Source of the DNA: an uncultured Rhodospirillaceae bacterium | Lineage (GTDB): Bacteria; Pseudomonadota; Alphaproteobacteria; Thalassobaculales; Thalassobaculaceae | Assembly: GCA_937891725.1 (NCBI GenBank) | Contig: CALAHL010000233.1 | Span: forward strand, 1 to 10,365 | Length of the DNA stretch: 10,365 nt | Direction: 5' to 3' | In this document: positions 7,347 through 10,365 of the stretch, in pieces | Layout of the letters: every line of letters starts with the position of its first letter | Position numbering within the stretch: position 1 is the first letter of the stretch | Program-made: the position numbers and the translations under genes | The notes under the pieces: generated by a model | Database searches by the model: none | What the model was told of the DNA's origin: nothing | The model's input: only the letters and a program-made list of their open reading frames with translations

Positions 7347-8536
7347 TGAGCGGACAGGGGTCTTCACAATTCGATGTCATCATTCTCGGGGCCGGAGCGG
7401 CCGGGCTGATGTGCGCGATGAGCGCCGGTGCGCGCGGTCGTCGGGTGCTGTTGCTCGACCATGCGGATCAGCCGGGCAAGAAGATCCTGATCTCGGGCGG
7501 CGGACGCTGTAACTTCACCAATCTCAGTTGCACGGCGGAACGGTTTCTGTCCGGCAATCGGCATTTCGCGAAATCGGCGCTGGCCCGCTACACCCAGCAC
7601 GATTTCATCGCGCTGATCGACAAGCACGGGATTGCCTGGCACGAGAAGACCCTGGGCCAGCTGTTCTGCGACGGTTCCGCCCGTCAGGTGGTGGAGATGC
7701 TGGTCGCAGAATGTGAAGCGGTCGGCGTCGATCTGCGCTGCTCCCACCGGGTCACCGGAATCGAGAAATCCGACTGCTTCAGGGTGGCGACGGACCACGG
7801 TGTGTGCGAGGCAGAGAGCCTGGTGCTGGCCACCGGCGGGCCGTCGATCCCCAAAATGGGCGCGACCGCGTTCTCCCACGAGGTGGCAAAACGCTTCGGA
7901 CTGCCGCTGAAGAACGTCCGACCCGCGCTGGTGCCGTTCACGTTGAGCGCCGAAGATCTGGCTCTGATGCAGCCGTTGAGCGGGGTGTCGCTGAACTGCG
8001 TCGCCTCGATCGGTAAGACCGCTTTTCGGGAAGCCATGCTGCTGACCCATCGGGGGATGTCCGGCCCGGCAATTCTGCAGATCTCCTCGTATTGGCGGGA
8101 GGGGCAGGAGGTGGTGTTGGATCTTTTGCCGGACACAGATGCGACCTTTTCGCTTTTGTCCGCCAAACGCGACCGCGCCAAGGCGGAGCCGAAGACGGTT
8201 CTGGCGGGATTGCTGCCGTCCCGGCTGGCGACGGCGGTGGCCGAGGCCTATGCGCCCAAGCGTCCGATGGCCGATTTACCGGACAAATTGCTGCGCGACC
8301 TTGGCGAGCGTCTCAACCGCTGGCGGCTGACACCGTCCGGAACCGAAGGTTATGCCAAGGCGGAGGTCACCCTGGGCGGGGTCGATACCGCTGCCCTGTC
8401 TTCGCAGACCCTAGAGGCGAAATCGGTGCCCGGCCTGTTCGTGATCGGCGAGGCGGTCGACGTGACCGGATGGCTCGGCGGCTATAATTTCCAGTGGGCC
8501 TGGTCCAGCGGATGGGTCGCCGGACAGGTGGCCTAA
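7346..8536 (+). CDS. HI0933/YhiN-family FAD-binding flavoprotein (BaiN-like)
   Basis: Predicted cytosolic flavoprotein of 396 residues. Members are named aminoacetone oxidase-like, YhiN or BaiN, but the cellular reaction of most is unsettled. The FAD-binding Rossmann motif GAGAAG is at 15-20, followed by the family signature PGKKILISGGGRCNFTN (43-59). Also visible are the LATGG segment, THRGMSGPA (234-242) and the C-terminal GEAVDVTGWLGGYN (368-381), which closes the FAD site. All family landmarks are present and the length is normal. The ATG at 7346 shares its A with the SDR stop codon (TGATG), which suggests translational coupling. A TTG just upstream at 7343 is less likely. There is no strong Shine-Dalgarno of its own, which fits coupling. 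The 3' end overlaps the convergent peptidase gene by 4 bp. Placement after an SDR suggests both may act on the same or related metabolites, but this is inference. Confidence 0.93.
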   Translation: MSGQGSSQFDVIILGAGAAGLMCAMSAGARGRRVLLLDHADQPGKKILISGGGRCNFTNLSCTAERFLSGNRHFAKSALARYTQHDFIALIDKHGIAWHEKTLGQLFCDGSARQVVEMLVAECEAVGVDLRCSHRVTGIEKSDCFRVATDHGVCEAESLVLATGGPSIPKMGATAFSHEVAKRFGLPLKNVRPALVPFTLSAEDLALMQPLSGVSLNCVASIGKTAFREAMLLTHRGMSGPAILQISSYWREGQEVVLDLLPDTDATFSLLSAKRDRAKAEPKTVLAGLLPSRLATAVAEAYAPKRPMADLPDKLLRDLGERLNRWRLTPSGTEGYAKAEVTLGGVDTAALSSQTLEAKSVPGLFVIGEAVDVTGWLGGYNFQWAWSSGWVAGQVA

Positions 8537-9591
8537 AGCACGTCCAGAAATTCCGACAGCGCGTGCCGGTGATTGCCGTGTTTGCCGGTGCGCGGTTCGG
8601 CCGCGAACAGGGCGGAGAGAATGGCCTCCTCGGTCGCCTCGATGACCGCGCGGAACAACGGGTCGATCTTGTCCTCGTGCAGCACGCTCCGGCTCAGCAC
8701 CGCAGATTTCGGGGCGGTGTGCGGAACGGTCTCGGCGGTCGAGACGGCAAGCGCGATATCCCCGCTGCCGGATCCGAAATGTGAGCCGACCCGCGCGATC
8801 CCGGCACCGGCCCGCACAGCCACCCGCCTCAGCTGTCGAGCGTCCAGCGGCGCATCGGTCGCGATCAGCACGATGATCGAACCCGTCTCGGCCGCCTTCT
8901 GCGCCTTGATACGCGCGGCGATCTCAGGGCCGACCGGGCGTCCGTCGATCCGCAGGTCCGACAATCGTCCCATATTGCAGAGCGTCAGCACACCGAGCGT
9001 CCGGTCCACCCCCGCGATCCGAACGATCCGCGAGGCCGTTCCGATCCCGCCGGCCAGACCATGGCAACTCATCCCCGTGCCGGCGCCGCGATTGCCGATC
9101 TGGAACCTCGGCTGCGCCGCGTCCAGCGCCTGTCGGACATGATGCTCGGTGACGTGAATGCCTCGGATATCATTGAGCCAGCCGCCGTCATTGCATTCCA
9201 TCACGACCGGATTGACGGTCCCGGTCGTCTCCCCGATCTCCGGGGTGCGATCCAGCATATGACGGACAAGGGCGGTCGCCGCCGTCCCGACCGAGAGGGT
9301 GTTGGTCAGAATGACCGGGGTCTCCAGCGTCCCGAGCTCGGCGATCTGGGGAAACCCGATGCTTTTTCCGAACCCGTTCAGAACCTCGATCCCCGCCGCC
9401 AGTTTGTCCCGGAAGGGATGGCCCGGATGCAGGTGAATGGCGGTGCAGCCGGTCTGGATTGGCCCGTCCGACAAGGTGACGTGGCCGACCCGAATACCGG
9501 GCACGTCGGTCAGCGCGTTCGTGGCGCCGACCGGCAGGCTGCCGATGGTGATGCCATGTTGGCGAGGGCCGTTCCGGGAGGGATCTGACAT
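8533..9591 (-). CDS. P1-family (DmpA-like) self-processing aminopeptidase
   Basis: A 352-residue member of peptidase family S58/P1 (DmpA, BapA), whose precursors cut themselves before a serine that becomes the new N-terminal nucleophile. Family members release N-terminal L-, D- or beta-amino acids from small peptides. The start ITIGSLPVGATNALTDVPG and IRVGHVT are typical. The predicted cut is Gly237/Ser238 in ETGSIIVLIATDAPL, giving chains of about 237 and 115 residues. Asn206 (TLCNMG) and Ser276 (GSGSGD) lie at the spacings I recall for Asn218, Ser250 and Ser288 in DmpA/BapA. Asp278 stands where BapA has Glu290. The NDGGWLNDIRG segment (134-144) is the other conserved block. No signal peptide is visible, so it is probably cytosolic. 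The ATG at 9591 is the natural start given the conserved N-terminus, though its Shine-Dalgarno is weak. The gene ends (TAG, 8533-8535) inside the convergent flavoprotein's stop region and looks independent of that operon. Confidence 0.93.
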   Translation of the reverse strand: MSDPSRNGPRQHGITIGSLPVGATNALTDVPGIRVGHVTLSDGPIQTGCTAIHLHPGHPFRDKLAAGIEVLNGFGKSIGFPQIAELGTLETPVILTNTLSVGTAATALVRHMLDRTPEIGETTGTVNPVVMECNDGGWLNDIRGIHVTEHHVRQALDAAQPRFQIGNRGAGTGMSCHGLAGGIGTASRIVRIAGVDRTLGVLTLCNMGRLSDLRIDGRPVGPEIAARIKAQKAAETGSIIVLIATDAPLDARQLRRVAVRAGAGIARVGSHFGSGSGDIALAVSTAETVPHTAPKSAVLSRSVLHEDKIDPLFRAVIEATEEAILSALFAAEPRTGKHGNHRHALSEFLDVL

Positions 9592-9616
9592 ATGGGTGGT
9601 GCCGAGCTTGCGATGT

Positions 9617-9645
9617 TTGACCCGTGATGTGCCCGCTCCGATATT
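9617..9645 (+). promoter_or_regulatory. Weak sigma70-like promoter candidate, rightward
   Basis: TTGACC (9617-9622) and GATATT (9640-9645) are separated by 17 bases. The match is moderate, and use of this promoter would give a leader of roughly 200 bases before the gene at 9846. It could be a chance match. Confidence 0.2.
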
Positions 9646-9646
9646 C

Positions 9647-9652
9647 TGTCAA
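9647..9652 (-). promoter_or_regulatory. Candidate -35 box (TTGACA) for the P1 peptidase
   Basis: Read leftward, a perfect TTGACA lies 55 bases upstream of the peptidase start. I see no good -10 hexamer 16-18 bases further on, so this is only a candidate. Confidence 0.2.
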
Positions 9653-9833
9653 GGGACCCTCGACAAAGCGGAAAAATTGTGATGGCTCACCAAGTTAGAT
9701 AAAAAATAAAAGAACATAGTTCGAAATAATGCCTGCTGAAATACTAAAATACCACAAGGATTAGCTAAAATTCGAAAAACATGACCATATATAAAATGGA
9801 AAGAAGGCAAGCGGTCTTCTGAGTTATTATTTT

Positions 9834-9847
9834 GGAGATATCGATAT
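9834..9847 (+). promoter_or_regulatory. Ribosome binding site and palindrome at the start of the small gene
   Basis: GGAG at 9834-9837 lies 8 bases before the ATG at 9846 and fixes that start. Between them is a perfect 10-bp palindrome, ATATCGATAT (9838-9847), which covers the first two bases of the start codon. It is probably too weak a hairpin to matter but could be a protein binding site. Confidence 0.5.
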
Positions 9848-10190
9848 GACTATACCGGTTTGGATTAAACCAGCGGTGTTTGGCGCAGTTGTCGGCGCGA
9901 TCATCCTTGCTATCGTCGGCTTCAGTTGGGGCGGATGGCTGACCGCTGGGAAGGCAGAGGTGGCTTCGATCAACAATGCACAGATGGAAGTCGCGGCCGT
10001 TCTGGTGCCGATCTGCGTGATGCAGGCGAATGCGGATCCGATGAGCGCTCCAAAGATCCAGAAGCTCAAGGACGCGTCATCCTACAAGCGCGCCGAGATG
10101 GTTATGGATGCCGGCTGGGCGACCATGCCGGGGGCAGATAGTGCAGATCGCCGGATCGCAGCCGATTGTGCGACCAAACTGACCAGCTGA
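9846..10190 (+). CDS. Small single-pass membrane protein of unknown function
   Basis: I do not recognise a named family for this 114-residue protein. From memory it resembles uncharacterised alphaproteobacterial proteins of about 110 residues with a helix ending in GFxWGGW. A hydrophobic helix spans about 9-31 (PAVFGAVVGAIILAIVGFSW), probably a membrane anchor. The remainder is soluble with a mildly hydrophobic patch around VAAVLVPICVM (49-59) and a later motif KDASSYKRAEMVMDAGWATM (75-94). Two cysteines, Cys57 and Cys108, could form a disulfide if this part is periplasmic. It has a good ribosome binding site and its own terminator 28 bases after the stop, so it is a real, probably single-gene transcript. 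Its early codons (GTT, ATT, AAA, CCA, TTT) are less GC-rich at third positions than those of its neighbours, and it follows an AT-rich spacer, which may mean separate ancestry or simply strong promoter DNA. Confidence 0.8.
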   Translation: MTIPVWIKPAVFGAVVGAIILAIVGFSWGGWLTAGKAEVASINNAQMEVAAVLVPICVMQANADPMSAPKIQKLKDASSYKRAEMVMDAGWATMPGADSADRRIAADCATKLTS

Positions 10191-10218
10191 TTGCTGACTA
10201 ACTTGCCATAGTGACGAA

Positions 10219-10261
10219 AAAGACCGTGTCGGAGGCGATGTTCGCTGCCGACACGGTCTTT
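10219..10261. terminator. Strong bidirectional intrinsic terminator
   Basis: A perfect 14-bp stem is formed by AAAGACCGTGTCGG (10219-10232) and CCGACACGGTCTTT (10248-10261). The 15-base loop contains an inner 4-bp stem, GCGA (10235-10238) with TCGC (10242-10245). Rightward it is followed by a T-rich stretch (TCTTTATTTT). Leftward the complement of GAAAAAGA supplies a U-tract. It should end the small gene's transcript and probably a convergent transcript from the right edge. Confidence 0.9.
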
Positions 10262-10309
10262 ATTTTGGTCGAATTTTAGTCCATTGCGGCTTGCCGGAAC
10301 CGCGTCGCG

Positions 10310-10365
10310 TCAGTGACCGGACATCGAAACCGGCGAGCCCTGACGCCATGCCGAGGTGCCCTTGC
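10310..10365 (-). CDS. Possible C-terminal end of a gene entering from the right edge
   Basis: Read leftward, one frame gives a 17-residue tail, KGTSAWRQGSPVSMSGH, ending at TGA (10310-10312). This frame has the most GC-rich third positions of the three minus frames, as real genes do here, and the bidirectional terminator lies about 50 bases further on. The other two minus-strand frames end at TAA codons near 10280 and at 10260-10262 and cannot be excluded. The product cannot be identified from so short a piece. Confidence 0.3.
   Translation of the reverse strand, partial: KGTSAWRQGSPVSMSGH

Larger units (their letters stand above)
9592..9845. promoter_or_regulatory. Divergent intergenic region with AT-rich right half
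   Basis: This 254-bp spacer separates the leftward peptidase gene from the rightward small-protein gene. By hand count, 9721-9840 has 39 G or C in 120 bases (about one third), far below the flanking genes. It holds A/T runs, two TTCGAA copies (9720-9725 and 9771-9776), a GAAC-ATA-GTTC dyad (9712-9722) and a TATAAA-like box at 9790-9795, which could be a -10 element, though I see no good -35 at the right distance. I find no open reading frame or RNA gene in it. Confidence 0.45.

Noticed and set aside
9061..9588. A plus-strand open frame of 175 codons opposite the P1 peptidase
   Set aside because: Antisense shadow of a conserved peptidase gene, with no motif of its own.
1..10365. CRISPR arrays, tRNA/rRNA genes, insertion sequences, toxin-antitoxin or phage-defence genes
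   Set aside because: No regularly spaced repeats, transposase motifs, RNA gene sequences or defence-type domains were seen on either strand.

Overview
The window is high-GC bacterial DNA with GC-rich third codon positions. Its gene families (a GGDEF protein with a 7TM-DISM sensor, a LysR regulator, a CydDC-like fused ABC exporter, an SDR, an HI0933/YhiN flavoprotein and a DmpA-type P1 peptidase), together with a small membrane protein of a kind I associate with Alphaproteobacteria, suggest an alphaproteobacterium, perhaps Rhodospirillales-like. The lineage is inference. I see no tRNA, rRNA, CRISPR array, IS element or phage gene.

Layout. 1-1682, minus strand: a membrane-bound diguanylate cyclase that runs off the left edge. 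Its signal peptide and its body lie in different frames, separated at a run of six G (minus-strand reading) at 1581-1586. 1773-2708, minus strand: a LysR-type regulator. 2709-2841: a 133-bp divergent control region with three inverted repeats. 2842-6453, plus strand: a 1203-residue ABC exporter with TMD-NBD-TMD-NBD order. 6543-7346, plus strand: a classical SDR oxidoreductase. 7346-8536, plus strand: an HI0933/YhiN-family flavoprotein whose start codon overlaps the SDR stop codon by one base. 8533-9591, minus strand: a P1-family (DmpA-like) self-processing aminopeptidase, converging on the flavoprotein with a 4-bp overlap. 9592-9845: an intergenic stretch whose right half is markedly AT-rich. 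9846-10190, plus strand: a 114-residue single-pass membrane protein of unknown function. 10219-10261: a strong, apparently bidirectional terminator. 10262-10365: probably the tail of a minus-strand gene that enters from the right.

How the genes fit together. The LysR gene and the exporter are divergent and share a palindrome-rich spacer. The exporter, SDR and flavoprotein are co-oriented and tightly spaced. The simplest reading is one regulated transcription unit that modifies and exports a small molecule. The substrate cannot be read from the sequence, and no cytochrome bd genes are present to support a respiratory CydDC role. The other genes look independent. Most of the window is ordinary chromosome. 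The points that most deserve a second look are the frameshift in the cyclase gene and the overlapping inverted repeats upstream of the exporter.
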